From NCBI GenBank assembly GCA_019096155.1, contig JAHCVI010000001.1, forward strand, positions 8,804,001-8,868,000: a stretch of DNA of 64,000 bases, given 5' to 3'. This document shows positions 36,922-48,130 of the stretch, piece after piece (the first letter of the stretch is position 1; every line of letters begins with the position of its first letter). The notes beneath the pieces are model-generated. The model searched no databases. It was not told where the DNA came from and saw only the letters and a program-made list of their open reading frames with translations. Source of the stretch: Staphylotrichum longicolle (Eukaryota; Ascomycota; Sordariomycetes; Sordariales; Chaetomiaceae). Made by a program: the position numbers and the translations under genes.

Positions 36922-37545
36922 ATGACCGACGTAATGGCGCAAACGTCCCAGCCCCAACCCGGCTCCTCCCCTTCGCAGCCCTTCGTCTCGAAATGGGCCT
37001 CCAGATACCGCGGGGTAAGGCTCCCCTTACACCTCAGATCCCCCCGCCCTCCTTCACCCCTCTCTTACAACACCGAGAAAAAAAATCAAGAAAGATTCCG
37101 AGACCCTAACACCCCTCTCCAGGCAACAGTCGAAGACCTCGACCCCCCCGCCGCCCTCTCCCTCACCCCCTCCGACACCATCTCCCTCGCGCTCCTCTCG
37201 GCCTTTGAGCGCGACTACACGCACCTGACCATCGTCGACTCGGCCACGCGCGCCCTGCTGGGCTACCTCTCGATCCCGCACCTGCAGTCGCTGCTCGAGG
37301 CCGGGCGCGTCGGGCCCGAGGACGAGGTGCGCACCGCCATGATCCGGTTCCGCCGCCGGGGGGCCAAGTACAAGGTCATCACCATGCAGACGCCGCTCGA
37401 GGAGCTCGAGGGGTTCTTCGAGGGGTGCGAGACGGGCGGGCAGAGGCAGGACTTTGCCGTGATTACGGACGAGAGGAGGAGGTTCGTGCTCGGGGTGGCG
37501 ACGAGGGGGGATCTGGAGGAGTTTGTGAAGCGGAGGCCGGAGTGA
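36922..37545 (+). CDS. Small CBS-domain protein
   Basis: Exons 36922-37014 and 37123-37545 give 171 residues; the 108-nt intron is GT-AG and in phase. The bulk is a pair of CBS modules: the first around LTPSDTISLALLSAFERDYTHLTIVD (in parts) followed by LLGYLSIPHL, the second around MQTPLEELEGFF, DFAVITDE and FVLGVATRGDLEEF. CBS pairs usually bind adenine nucleotides and regulate a partner. Here there is no catalytic domain, so a stand-alone sensor or adaptor role is likely; the partner is unknown. An alternative start is the second Met, four codons downstream. Confidence 0.85.
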   Translation: MTDVMAQTSQPQPGSSPSQPFVSKWASRYRGVRLPLHLRSPRPPSPLSYNTEKKNQERFRDPNTPLQATVEDLDPPAALSLTPSDTISLALLSAFERDYTHLTIVDSATRALLGYLSIPHLQSLLEAGRVGPEDEVRTAMIRFRRRGAKYKVITMQTPLEELEGFFEGCETGGQRQDFAVITDERRRFVLGVATRGDLEEFVKRRPE

Positions 37546-38027
37546 GGGGGGAAGGGGGTGTTATGGGTTTACATGGGGCTGGCAAAGGGCTGGACTGGAC
37601 CGAGTGGAATACTATCATATCATCATTGAGTGGCGTTTCTTTTTTTCCCGGATGGGAGTGGCATTTTGGGGTTGGCTGGGTTGGGTAAGGTAGGAACGTA
37701 ATGGGGGGCATTCAACATGGACACGGGAAACTCATCGACAAGGGCGGTTAATACCCGGGGTATGGTTGGGGGGCTCAGATTCCCCTCGGAGCTCACGCAA
37801 CAGCGGCTTTTTATGGCCACGTTGGACGGACAGAACACACAGGGTGAAACAGACAGGGTCGAGTTTGCATTTCGTCGAAAGAGTTAATCGCTGCGGTCTA
37901 GCGTATGGTTGTATAGCGCTACCTTATGAATGAACAGCCCCGGCTCCTTCTACCGCAATCCTGTTGCTCATATGTATGTACAAGTTACATGCCCAAACCC
38001 AAAACTCCTGCCGCGTCAAACCACTCT
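37546..38027. other. Convergent intergenic spacer
   Basis: About 480 bases holding the 3' regions of the CBS gene (+) and the calycin-like gene (-). Nothing else seen. Confidence 0.6.
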
Positions 38028-38710
38028 TTACTCGACAAAGTCATACACCAGCTGCACCTCGACCCGCTCGGCGCCCTTGGCCACGACGATGTTGCGGACA
38101 TACTTGCGCAGGCCCTCGACGATCTTGAAACCCCAGATCTGCGTCGCGGTCCAGCCGTTGTCGTAGCTCTCGACGTGGCTGATGAGGTGGGTCTCGCCGT
38201 TGGGCCCGCCCTTCTCCTCCTCGCCCTCGAGCCAGCCCGACTTGAGGAAGGCGTCCGTGATCTCGTCAGGCGTGAGCCACTTGGTCTGGCCCTTGACGTG
38301 GCCGAACAGGTAGTCGGTGTGGTCGCGGAAGACGAAGTCGAGGCAGCGCTTCTCCGTCGTGCCCTTGATGCCGCCCGTGCCCGTCTGCTCGATCTCAATG
38401 TGCGTGACGGGGGTGCTGGACGGGTCCGCGGGCGGCGAGGGGGGTGCCACGTATTGCTTGACCTGCAGCGTCATAGTTGCGAGGCCGACAGCCTTGCGCA
38501 TCACCCAGCCGACGCCCTGCAGCGCGAGCGCGGGCTCGATGGGGCTGGACTGGCTCTTGTTCTGGAGAGTGATGGTACCATGGTCAGTTTTTGCTGGCGG
38601 TAGGAAAACGGGGAGAATGACGACTGTCACATGTGATTTTGAGGGACCAGACGTACCATGACCCACTTGCCAGAGAGGTCGCCGATGGTCTTGTTTGCGG
38701 GAGCAGCCAT
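38028..38710 (-). CDS. Calycin/lipocalin-like small protein
   Basis: Exons 38710-38657 and 38561-38028 give 195 residues, in phase. The protein begins MAAPANKTIGDLSGKWVM, and Gly-Lys-Trp near the N-terminus is a lipocalin-like feature. Then come TMTLQVKQY, HIEIEQTGTGGIKGTTEKRCLD and WTATQIWGF, alternating polar and hydrophobic residues as in a beta barrel. Conserved relatives in filamentous fungi are uncharacterised. There is no signal peptide, so it is probably cytosolic and may bind a small hydrophobic ligand; this is inference from the fold guess. Confidence 0.6.
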
Positions 38711-40057
38711 GGTGGGCAGATGTTGGGGTATCTTGAGAATGGGATAAAAGGTGTGTTGGTAAGAGTGGTGTTTGTTGTGAGGGAGAGGAAAGATGGCGAG
38801 AGTTCAGACGAGTTCAAGTGAAGGTCATGTAAAAATCAGGAACAGAAAGTACGAGGGGGCAAGACAAGCAAGCCACAGGGCCTTCCTTCCTTGGATCTTA
38901 AGTATCCACGCCGTCCCCAACTCGCCTGGTGGGGAACTTTCACAAGATGCAAAGACGAGTCGCGCAAGCCCTCCCGTGGGCGCCAAATTGGGGCTCGGCG
39001 ACCGAGGCACAGAGACACACTTGCCATGCTGCAGGCTGCCAGCGGGAGGCTGTGGTTCGGAACGGCTCCGTTTCCAGCAAGCGTCCGGAGATCCCAAGCA
39101 TGACGCAGTCACCCCTGGCACTTGCGGGGATGTGGCCCCTCTGAGGTTTCCCTGGGCCGCCGTGATTTGCTCTCCGTGATCAATTTTGGTCTCCGTGTCT
39201 GCAGCGGCCCAGCTCTCCATCCCCACGCTGAATCTGAGGGATCAACAAAATGAACAAGTGGACGGGATGATTCCTCCGATTGGGTCTGATCCCGTGTCGT
39301 GGTGAATGGATAATTCGTGCATCATCATCCTGTCTGCGGTCATTTTGCCGAGTGCATGGCTTGCTCTCTGCACCACCAAAGTCCCTGACAAGAACGGAAC
39401 GCACGAGTCGAGTTCAGACGACTGACTGATGGTCGACTGTCGCCCAGATTTTGGTCTGGAGTTGCGAGATTGCCGCTTGGCGCCAATCGATTTAGTGCGG
39501 GGTAAGCAACCCCCAAGCCCCCAAGCCCCCAAGCCCCCCCCGCCCTCCGAGGTTTCCATGTGATGATGGGGTCGTTTGCCTGTTTTGAGCCTGGGGAGGC
39601 GTCGAAACACCAGCAAGAGGGCACACATGGCCATTGGCAACACGGAGATTTTTATGCGTTTGAGCCTCAGATAAATGATCCTGAGCCTGTTTCATGCGCC
39701 GAGCACTTGGCAGCAGCTGAAAGCAAATCTTCCCCTCGGGATCTTCCCTGGTTGCAGCCAGCTGCATCATCCCAAAACTCCAGGGGATCCGCGGTACAGT
39801 ACTACTGTGTATTTGTGTATTGTGTATGTCGTATTAGTATCCGAAATATGATATCCTAGTATTACACCGCATTCCCCCCATAGCCCGAAGGATCATCCAT
39901 CCACATTAGTTTTTGTACTGGACCCCGCATCACGACATGACCCTCCTCGGTCCTTGTCCACCCTAATAATACCCTGGCCGAGTCTATCCCCTATCCAAGA
40001 GCTTCACGCAACGCTATCTCTAACCAAACCACATCATGGCCCCCGTCACGGCCCCCA
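38711..40057. other. Intergenic spacer
   Basis: About 1.35 kb between the calycin-like gene start and the end of the epimerase-like gene. It contains a small AAGCCCCC repeat (39507-39541) and no recognised gene. Confidence 0.6.
39507..39541. repeat. AAGCCCCC tandem repeat
   Basis: Three to four copies of an 8-base unit, the last with a longer C run. It is intergenic, upstream of the calycin-like gene. Confidence 0.8.
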
Positions 40058-41375
40058 TCACGGCCACCATTTCATCTTCTTGTAGCTCTCAATCACCTCC
40101 TCCACGAGCTCCTTCGAGATCTTGGGCTTCTCGTACGAGAACCCAACCACTTCCTCCAGCCTCGACCCGTCCATGCTGAGGTCCGTGTCCTTGAGCAGCT
40201 CCTTCTCCATAAACGGCGTCAGCGGCCCCGGCCTCGTGATCTCGGCTTCCGCCAGCAGGTCCGCCCACGGGCCCAGCAGCTCGTCGTTGATGTCGTCGAC
40301 GACGCTGTCCAGGTTGAGCTTGGCGAACGTGCTGATGAGCTGGCCCTGGAAGCCCGTCTCGATGCCGAACACCTGGCCGATGATGTCGGCCATGACGCCC
40401 TGCGTCGTGACGCCCTTGTCGACGACGTTGAACGTCGGCGTCTTGCTGCCCATCGCCTTGTCGTCCCACTTGGCCTTGCCTGCGACGTACCAGCCGGCGA
40501 CGGCCCACAGCGCCCGCACCACGTCGTCGATGTGCGCCGTGTTGGTGCGCAGGTCCTTGGTCCACAGCCACTTCATCTCCGACTCGAGCGCCTTGTACAC
40601 GCGCGCCATGCAGAGCGCCGTCGCGACCCACTGCGAGGCGTACGGCCCGTAGACGTGGGGGAGCCGTACGATGGCGAGGTTCAGCCTGCGGGTCGGTCAG
40701 TACGTGCTTCTTGCAAGCCTTTTTTAATCTTGAAAGAGCCGTGAACATACCCCTCAATCTTTGCGAGCTCCTCCTCCGCCTGCAGCTTGAACACGGCAAT
40801 CTTGCTCCACGGCTTCAGCTTGTCGTTCTCCTTGCTCGGCGCCGAGTCCGGCTTATAGACCATCCCCGTGCTGAGCTCGACGAAGCACTTGACGCCCCGC
40901 TTGGCCGCCTCCCTGCCCACCGTGAGGGACAGGTTGAGCGACCGCAGCTTGTACACCTCGTCGTCCTGCGAGTAGCGCGTCTCGCCGCCGCAGTTGAAGA
41001 CGTAGTCCCACTGCTTCCCGTCGTCCCGGTCGAATATCCTCGGGAGGGACTCTGCAGGCAGAGGGGCAGAAACGTTAGTTCAGGTGACCTGGGAGCAAGG
41101 AGGGCATGACCCCGGAGAGATGACCCCGGAGGGATGACCACCAGAGGGCAAGGGCGCGGGCAGTGCGACATACGTTCTCTGCTCGCATCGGCCTGCACAA
41201 ACTTTGAGCCGGCGCAGGCCTCTTCAAACTCGGCGGGCAGCCATGCCAGCTGCGGGAGCACCTTGTCGACGATGCGCACGTCGGACGCGAGGTTGTTCTT
41301 GTGGAGGTGGAGGGCGAGGAAGCGGCCAATGTAGCCGAGACCGCCGATGATCAACACCGACGGCTTCTCCGCCAT
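40058..41375 (-). CDS. NAD-dependent epimerase/dehydratase-like SDR
   Basis: Exons 41375-41174, 41051-40751 and 40685-40058 give 376 residues, all in phase. The start VLIIGGLGYIGRFLALHL is the Rossmann motif of extended short-chain dehydrogenases; FVELSTGMVY holds the Ser/Thr of the active site, and RLPHVYGPYASQW follows as in epimerases. The expected YxxxK dyad would fall in WSKIAVFKLQAEEEL at about residues 150-165, where I see no Tyr four positions before the Lys. The C-terminal third (TPFMEKELLKDTDLSMDG and the KMKWWP end) is typical of a fungal subfamily with no assigned substrate. Calling it an epimerase is by family only. Confidence 0.8.
41106..41139. repeat. 14-base tandem repeat in an intron
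   Basis: ATGACCCCGGAGAG, then ATGACCCCGGAGGG, then a partial ATGACC, inside intron 1 of the epimerase-like gene (41173-41052). Confidence 0.85.
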
Positions 41376-44300
41376 GGTGCCTTTTGGCTGGTGTGGTGGT
41401 GCTGAGAGGGTGTTCCCGGGGGGGGGGCGACGTCGAGGTTCGCGCGCCGGTTCGAGGAGATGAGAGGGGCGGTAATTCCAGGGGCGGGGCGGGGGTCGCA
41501 AACTTGGGGGCTCGGCGGTGTCGCAAGTTTTGTTGGCTGCAGTCGCAGGAGTCGCAAGCAATTGGGTAGGTATTCGTAGAGGCTGTTTGCTCTCCGAGAC
41601 GTGGTCAATGGGCGTGGGCGAAGATCGTAAACTCGTAAAAAAGGGGAGCTAGCTTGTCTGTGGGCGTCGTGGAATTGCAGGTGTGCCTGGGTTTATGTTT
41701 AGAGAAAATGATGGTTGACAGGAGGGACCCGGCACGGAGGCGGTGGACGGGACTTCGGCAGGGCTTCTCGAAGCCTGAGCTCGGCAAGGGCACGAACTGG
41801 GGGGCAGAAAAACTTGGGCGACGGGACGGGAAGGGGGAGGGGTGCAGGTGCCTGATATTCCCCCCACAACAGCCGCGAGACCCGAGCAAATGGACCACAG
41901 CTGGAGCAAAAAATTCTCGAACCTGTTTCGGCCGGGTCCAAATGCTGCTCTCCCCACACTTGGATCGCGGCCTTAAATTTTATTTTGTCTGCATGCTGTC
42001 CTGCACAGCACGCAATGCGGAATGTGCAGGCCGCTGCTCGGGGAGGGACGTTGATCGAGGTTGCCCTGTTGCCCTGTTGCCCTGTTGCCCTTGCGCTCTT
42101 GCAGAGCATGGAGCCCAAGACGCTGCAGGTTGCCGCTGGCGGCGTCTGCAAGTGGACGGGGTAGGCGAGCCCGGACCCAGAGATTCTCTCTGCCGAACAT
42201 GTGCACTTGGATGAGACCAACCAACCACCCACCTCTAACTGACCTGCCTTATGTACTGTGCAGGCAGCAGGCAGTAGTACTTCGTCTCCTGTCAAACATC
42301 AGACGGCAGACATGGTCTGCCTGCCAACAGCTTTCCGTCCGAAGTTGCTCTCCTCTGCAGACGCCAGGATCCCATGATCCCAGGGCACCCACTCTCCTTT
42401 CGGCCGCACGGCCCAAACATCCTCCCCCCCAGGGCGGGGACGGGGACAGGGTTCAGCCCCTGGCAACGGCGTCATTCCCCAAATAGGGGACCAATCGGGG
42501 CGACCCTGACAAACGCGCCAGCTCAGCGACATCACAATGACGGCCTGGCGCCCGGTGTGAAGGTGGTGGTGCCAAGCGAAAGCACAGTTGAAAGAGCATG
42601 CCATTCATCAAGGAGGACGGCATTGCAGGTGAGACATGTCGATACGGCAGCCATCCGAGACATTGGCGGCGCGACGGGGCGTTCGACAGTTGCGCTTCTC
42701 CCCCGGCGGGCTTGCAAGCCCACCTAGCTCAACGACCCACGACCCACGGCTTGGTCCAACGTGATCGCTGACGGGCTCAGCTCCGATGTCGACGGCCCCT
42801 CGTGTGGTGCTGGTCGTCCCAAGCCAGAAGCAAGCTGCAGGACGAGGTCTGTGTGACCCGTCCGTTTGCCGTTCCTGGTTCAGAAAGATCGGGCGAGCAA
42901 GCATTCCCTCATCAATAGTCCCCCTCATCCCCCTCACCCCGCTCCAAAGTCAGAGGCGCTCAACGCCGGGTCCAGACTTGGCTCACCGGTTGGAGCCCCG
43001 TTTGAGCCCAGCACGGCGGCGGGCCTCTGATTGGCATTCGGCCACATGGACTCCATCCCAACATCGTGGCGGTTTCGAGCTGTCACCGCCAAAGCAGGGG
43101 GTCGAGGGGGTTCAACAAGCGGCGGTTACAAGTAGTGGTTACACACCTCGAAGTCGGCGCAAGACTGCCAAGAAGGGAGCTGCTTGGTTCAGGGGCAACC
43201 CCACCACAGCTCGCCAATCTCGGGCCGCCCACTGAAAGCCGGGAACCCGCCGGTAGAAATTTTCTGGAAGGTTTCCTCGCTGGGACGCCTGCAGGCCGGT
43301 GAACCAAGTTTCGGCTCTTCTCCGGTTCCGCGACAAAGTCTTGAGCCACGGAGTTGCCGGTGGTTCAGCTGGTTCAAGCAGTCCTCCTGCCTTACTTGTA
43401 TCCCTCCGACGCTAACTGGAACTTTTCTCTCCAAGTTGTCTGTCACAAGTCGCCAAATACCACATTAAACAACCACCTGCTTCTCGGCTAGGCCCAACCG
43501 GCTCCCGTCATCGAGCTTGGGGGCGCACCTCAGCTCACCGCCAGCCCGCGGTCCCGCGGTCCATCCAGTTGCGTCATGGCTCCATGTCTCAATTTCGGAA
43601 TGTCTCACTTTGTTGTTTGCATCTTCAGAACAGAACAAAGATGCACACCCCCTTTCACCTGCAGGATCTGAGGCGCAAGCTAGAGCAGAGACGAGTCCCC
43701 CCTCCGTCCTCGCATGGTGGCAAATGAGGCGCCCCGGATGCCACGATCGGCAATCAAAGAAGCAAATCGCTCTTCCTCCACAACGAAAGTTGAAAATCAC
43801 AAGATGTCGGGGCGCACTCAGGCACCACTACCGAAGGCCTCGGGAAGGATATACCCCGTGTTTTGGGCATGAGCTGGTTTCAAGTATGTAACTCGGCCTC
43901 AACGGTAGGTTCCTTGTCGTCGTGGAGTCCTTGCAAGCCATCCATGTGAAAGGTGAAACATTGCTGGACGACAAAGTTAGGAGGCGAGGGAGGGCATTGT
44001 GTTTAACCCAGGGCAACAACAGCCCGCATCGAGACCGGTACGGCTGGTTCTGCAGAGAGCCAGAACCACCCGACGGTTCAATGGGAGGCATGTTCCGAGA
44101 TGAGATTCGAGTTGCCGAGATGCGGGCCACCATCTCCCGAGATGATCGAGATCTTCCCGCATGTTTGTAGAGCGATGGGCATTCGTGAAACGGGGCCCAC
44201 TAGGTATCGACATTCGCACAATCTCCCCATTCTACAAGAATCAGCAACCGAGAACCCTCCCTAATCTCGCCGTAGGCCGCTTATGTCTCAGGCCTCCCGA

Positions 44301-44433
44301 AACCGGTGGACATCGCTATCGCGTCCACACCATGTCGTAGTCCGCTTTTCTTGGAGGGTCACACAGACAGGGAAGCGGGAGGGGGCTGTCATTTCATGAT
44401 ATCACATGTCATATTCATATCCCATCATCATCA
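41376..44433. other. Long intergenic region without recognised gene
   Basis: About 3.1 kb between the epimerase-like gene start and the end of the capping-protein gene, both minus strand. It contains an 8-base minisatellite at 42061-42090. Open frames on both strands are short, overlap each other and show no motif. Confidence 0.5.
42061..42090. repeat. TTGCCCTG tandem repeat
   Basis: Three full copies and one partial copy of an 8-base unit in intergenic DNA. Confidence 0.9.
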
Positions 44434-45601
44434 TCATCTCCGCATGCTGCCAATCAGCTCGCGCTGCGTCTCGCGGTCGCGCTGGCCCTCGCTCAGGCTG
44501 CCGATGCTGCGCAGATCGCCAACAACATCCTTGGCCTTGCCAAAATAGACCTCCTGCAGCAGGTTGCGCATCTTGAGCTCCATGTCCTCGACGAGGCGGC
44601 CAATGTTGGCGATGTGGCTCTCGTCGTTCTCGACGGGCAGGTCCTGCTCGACCTGCCGCGTCATGTTGCCGCTCAGGTCCACCTCGCCCAGCGAGGCGCC
44701 CTTGGTGGCCAGCGAGAGGATGACGGTCGACGTGAGCCGGTAGTTGGACGTGCGCCCGCGCTCGCTGGCCTCGAAGACGTGGATCGAGTCCCACACGCCC
44801 GACGTGGCGCCGTCGTTTTGCGGCGAGGCTAGACACACACAACCCCAAGTCAGCCTCTATGTGACACACCAGTAACGTAACGTAGCTCAACCCCCGTCCC
44901 TTGCTGTTCCTGGAGAAGGGGGGTGAAAAAAGAACTCACCCTTCTTCAACAACACCACCCCGGCAAACCCGTCGTCCAGATTCCACAAATACACCGACGA
45001 CATCATAATACAAGTCCCGATACACATCAAACGCCTCATTCGCCTTGACCTCCATCTTGCGCACGCGCTCCCCGGGCACGGCCCCCTCGCCAGCGCCCTC
45101 GTTGGCGCCGCCCGCGCCCACGCCGCCCAGCCCCCCGCCGCCGCCCGATCCCGATCCCGCCCCTCCAGAGCTGCCGCTGCCGCTGCCGTCGTCCAGCGGG
45201 GGGTCGAACTGGTTGCTCCAGGGCGAGCGGTAGCTGTCGCCGTCGCGGTTGTAGTCGCACAGCAGGTAGTCGCGCCCCGTCTGCTTGCAGCGGCGCACGG
45301 CGAGGGGCTGGTCGACCGACGAGAGGAGGTCCTCGGTCAGGTCGGGCGCGAGGGCGATGATGTTGCTGAGGTGCTCCGCCGTGTGCTTCGGGTTGAGGCG
45401 CCGGAGGAGGTCGCTGTTGTGGTGGGGAGGCGGGGGGTAATGAGTTAGCGTATAAGGTCAGGTAGAAGAAGGTGTGGTGTTGAGTAGGAGAGAGAGAGCG
45501 AGGGCGGGGTGAGGTTGTTCGGGGTTGGGACTTTGGGATTGGTTGAAGCCGGGGGAAGAGTTTGCTTACAGGGCCGAGTCGAATGGGTCTGCGGATGCCA
45601 T
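44434..45601 (-). CDS. CAP2: F-actin capping protein beta subunit (one frame break)
   Basis: With the alpha subunit it caps actin barbed ends. Exons 45601-45570, 45413-44940 and 44828-44434. The family signature CDYNRDGDSYRSPWSN is present, then NEAFDVYRDLYYD, SSVYLWNLDDGFAGVVLLKK, the central WDSIHVFE and the C-terminal actin-binding segment (NIGRLVEDMELKMRNLL). Between PPLDDG and VPGERVRK there is an extra Gly/Ser-rich stretch of about 38 residues, where family members have a few residues. The frame breaks once near 44993-45006, inside the otherwise invariant YYxxVSSVYLW stretch, so an indel in the sequence is likely. It is divergent from ALG12 over 351 bases. Confidence 0.93.
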
Positions 45602-45952
45602 CTTTGTGGTGGTGATGTGCGGCGGTGGCTTGGCTTGAATCGAAAGGAAAGCTGGCTTGGGCGCGGATGAGTTGATGTTCTTCCGAATGCCAGGTACGGG
45701 TCGTCGCGGGGTGTTCCAGGTTGGAGCTCCCATGGAGAAATGGCGGGGCCATTTGGCTCGTGCACGCCAGGGGTACGGTAGGGACAAGGATGAGACGCTG
45801 TAACATCCGCTGTGGGGCACCTCTGAAGCTTAGGAACCTCGAACCAAACACCCTCTGATTGTTGCGACAATGCAGACGCGGTGTATCCAACATTGAACTC
45901 AGAAACAAGAGAGGGCCATCTCATTCATGACCGATTTCTAGTAGGCAGTCTC
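45602..45952. promoter_or_regulatory. Shared divergent promoter of CAP2 and ALG12
   Basis: The 351 bases lie between two divergent start codons, so both promoters must share this interval. No specific site is recognised. Confidence 0.5.
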
Positions 45953-48130
45953 ATGGCACCCCCAGGAAATGCGCAGTCAGGCGCAAAACCGGCAAAAGAC
46001 GCCCAGACTCCCGAGGCTGCCAAGATAAAGTCGAGTGAAGCTTCATTGACGCGACTTTTGGGTGTGTCTTTGCTTCACACCGCTGACAGCTGACAGCCGG
46101 TACCATACACTATGACACCAATACTAATGACGGCCTAGATGTTCTCCTTTCTCTCTTGTTACCCGGACTAATTCTTGTCCACCTCGTCGTCGCCCCCTAC
46201 ACCAAGGTCGAGGAGTCGTTCAACATCCAGGCCGCCCACGATGTCCTTGTCTACGGGACCCCGACCTCGGACATCCACCACAAACTGTCCACCACTTACG
46301 ACCACTTTACCTTCCCTGGGGCGGTGCCTCGAACTTTCATAGGCCCCGTGTTGCTGGCTGGACTTGCTCAGCCTGTTGTTGCTCTGGTCGGGTTCCAGCA
46401 TGCTCAGCTTGTCGTGAGAGCCATCCTGGGCCTCTTCAACGCAACATGCCTGCTGGTCTTTGCCCGGAATCTCAGACGCGCATATGGTGCTGGCACAGCA
46501 AGATGGTATCTACTGCTCCAGGCGACCGAGTTCCACGTCATGTTTTACGCCTCTCGCACGCTACCGAACATGTTTGCTTTTGGACTGAGTATGCCCTTCC
46601 CCCCTTCCCCCCTTGCCCCCGTTTGGGCCAGCAGTCGGCTGACACCACCAGCGACCCTGGCTTTTGCCTTCCTGCTTCCTCAGCCAGGCAACCCCAAATC
46701 TACCACCCGCCAGCGTCTATCCATAACCATGTTCGTCTTCGCCGCCGCCATCTTCCGCTCCGAGGTCGCTCTCCTCATGGGTACCACCATCCTGTACGCA
46801 CTGCTCGTTCCCGAGCTCTCTGTCGAGCGCGTCCTTTTCCCTTCGCCACCTCCTTCGTTGTTGCTCTGGCTACCTCGATCCCCATCGACAGCTATTTCTG
46901 GCAACGCCCGCTCTGGCCCGAACTCTGGGTTTCTACTACAACGTCGTCCAAGGCTCTGCCTCCAACTGGGGCGTCTCGCCGTGGCACTACTACTTCTCCT
47001 CCGCCCTTCCCAGGCTGTTCATCAATCCTCTTACTTACACTGCGCTTATTCCCTTCTCCCTTTGGCACCCAGCCCTTCGCCGCGCCGCATCCCGTCTCGT
47101 TGTCCCCTCGCTCCTCTTCACAGCCATCTACTCCCTCCAACCGCACAAAGAAACCCGCTTCATATTTTACGCCATCCCCCCTCTTACCGCAGCAGCCGCT
47201 CTCTCCGCCAACTTCCTCGTCAACCGCCGGTCCAAATCACCGCTCTTCTTCCTCATCACCGCCATTCTCCTTCTCTCCGTCCTCGCCTCCTTCGCAGCCA
47301 GCACCGCCATGCTCCTCCTCTCCTCCCTCAACTACCCCGGCGGCGAAGCCCTCTCCCACCTGCGCGCCACCATCCTCTCCTCGCCCGCCACGCACGACAA
47401 GATCATCCCCGTCCACGCCGACGTCCTCTCCTGCATGACGGGCGTCACCCTCTTTGGCACGTCCACCGCCTCCTCCGCCGCCGACGCCATCCCCCGCCTC
47501 CTCCCCTTCCCCGTCACCCTCCCCGACCCAGAAAAGGGGGCGCAATCAAACACGGGTAACAAGGAGGGCAGCGGGCCCATCCGAGTCAACCACCAACAGA
47601 CACAACAACAACAACAGCAACAACCCAACCACCCCGAACAAGCGACCCCTCGCGTCCAGATTGTGCTCGACAAGACCGAATCCGCCGCCCTCCTCGCCTC
47701 CCCCGCCTTCTACGCCCAGTTCACCTACCTCCTCACTGAGTCCCCCCGCGACACCCTCCCCGCGTCGCGGGCACGCGAGTGGGAGACGGTCGGCGTGGTC
47801 AAGGGCTACGCCGGGATCGAGGTCGTCAAGCCCGGTCAGGACCAGGGCCAGGGCCAGGACCAGGACCACCAGGGCCAGGACGCGGATGCGGACGCGGATG
47901 CGCTGGTGGTGGGCCGCGGCACGCTCGTCGCCGCGTGCAAGAGGCGGATCCGGGCGCTGACGGGCGGGTGGTGGATTGGCCCGCGGATGGTGGAGCGGGT
48001 GTATATCCTGCGGAGAAGGGAGGTAGAGGGAACGGGAGCAGGAGCAGGAGCAAGAGCCGAGGTTGGGGCCGAGGAGAGGGAGAGGGAAGCTGAGGGAGGG
48101 AGGTGGGGGAAGGCTGTGGAGGCAAGATAG
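45953..48130 (+). CDS. ALG12: ALG12-type alpha-1,6-mannosyltransferase (frame-broken)
   Basis: ER multipass enzyme of family GT22 that adds the eighth mannose to the dolichol-linked oligosaccharide of N-glycosylation. Exons 45953-46061, 46139-46588 and 46652-48130. The first junction uses a TACTAAT branch and a CCTAG acceptor, and joins LLGV-type sequence to DVLLSLLLPGLILVHL. Family landmarks are APYTKVEESFNIQ, YDHFTFPGAVPRT, SPWHYYFSSALPR and PHKETRF. Two frame breaks occur near 46831-46850 and 46925-46933; one base added at each restores the protein. The C-terminus is longer than usual, with a Gln run and a DQGQ repeat (47600-47910). The first exon is assigned by phase and splice sites, so it is less certain than the rest. 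Confidence 0.88.
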
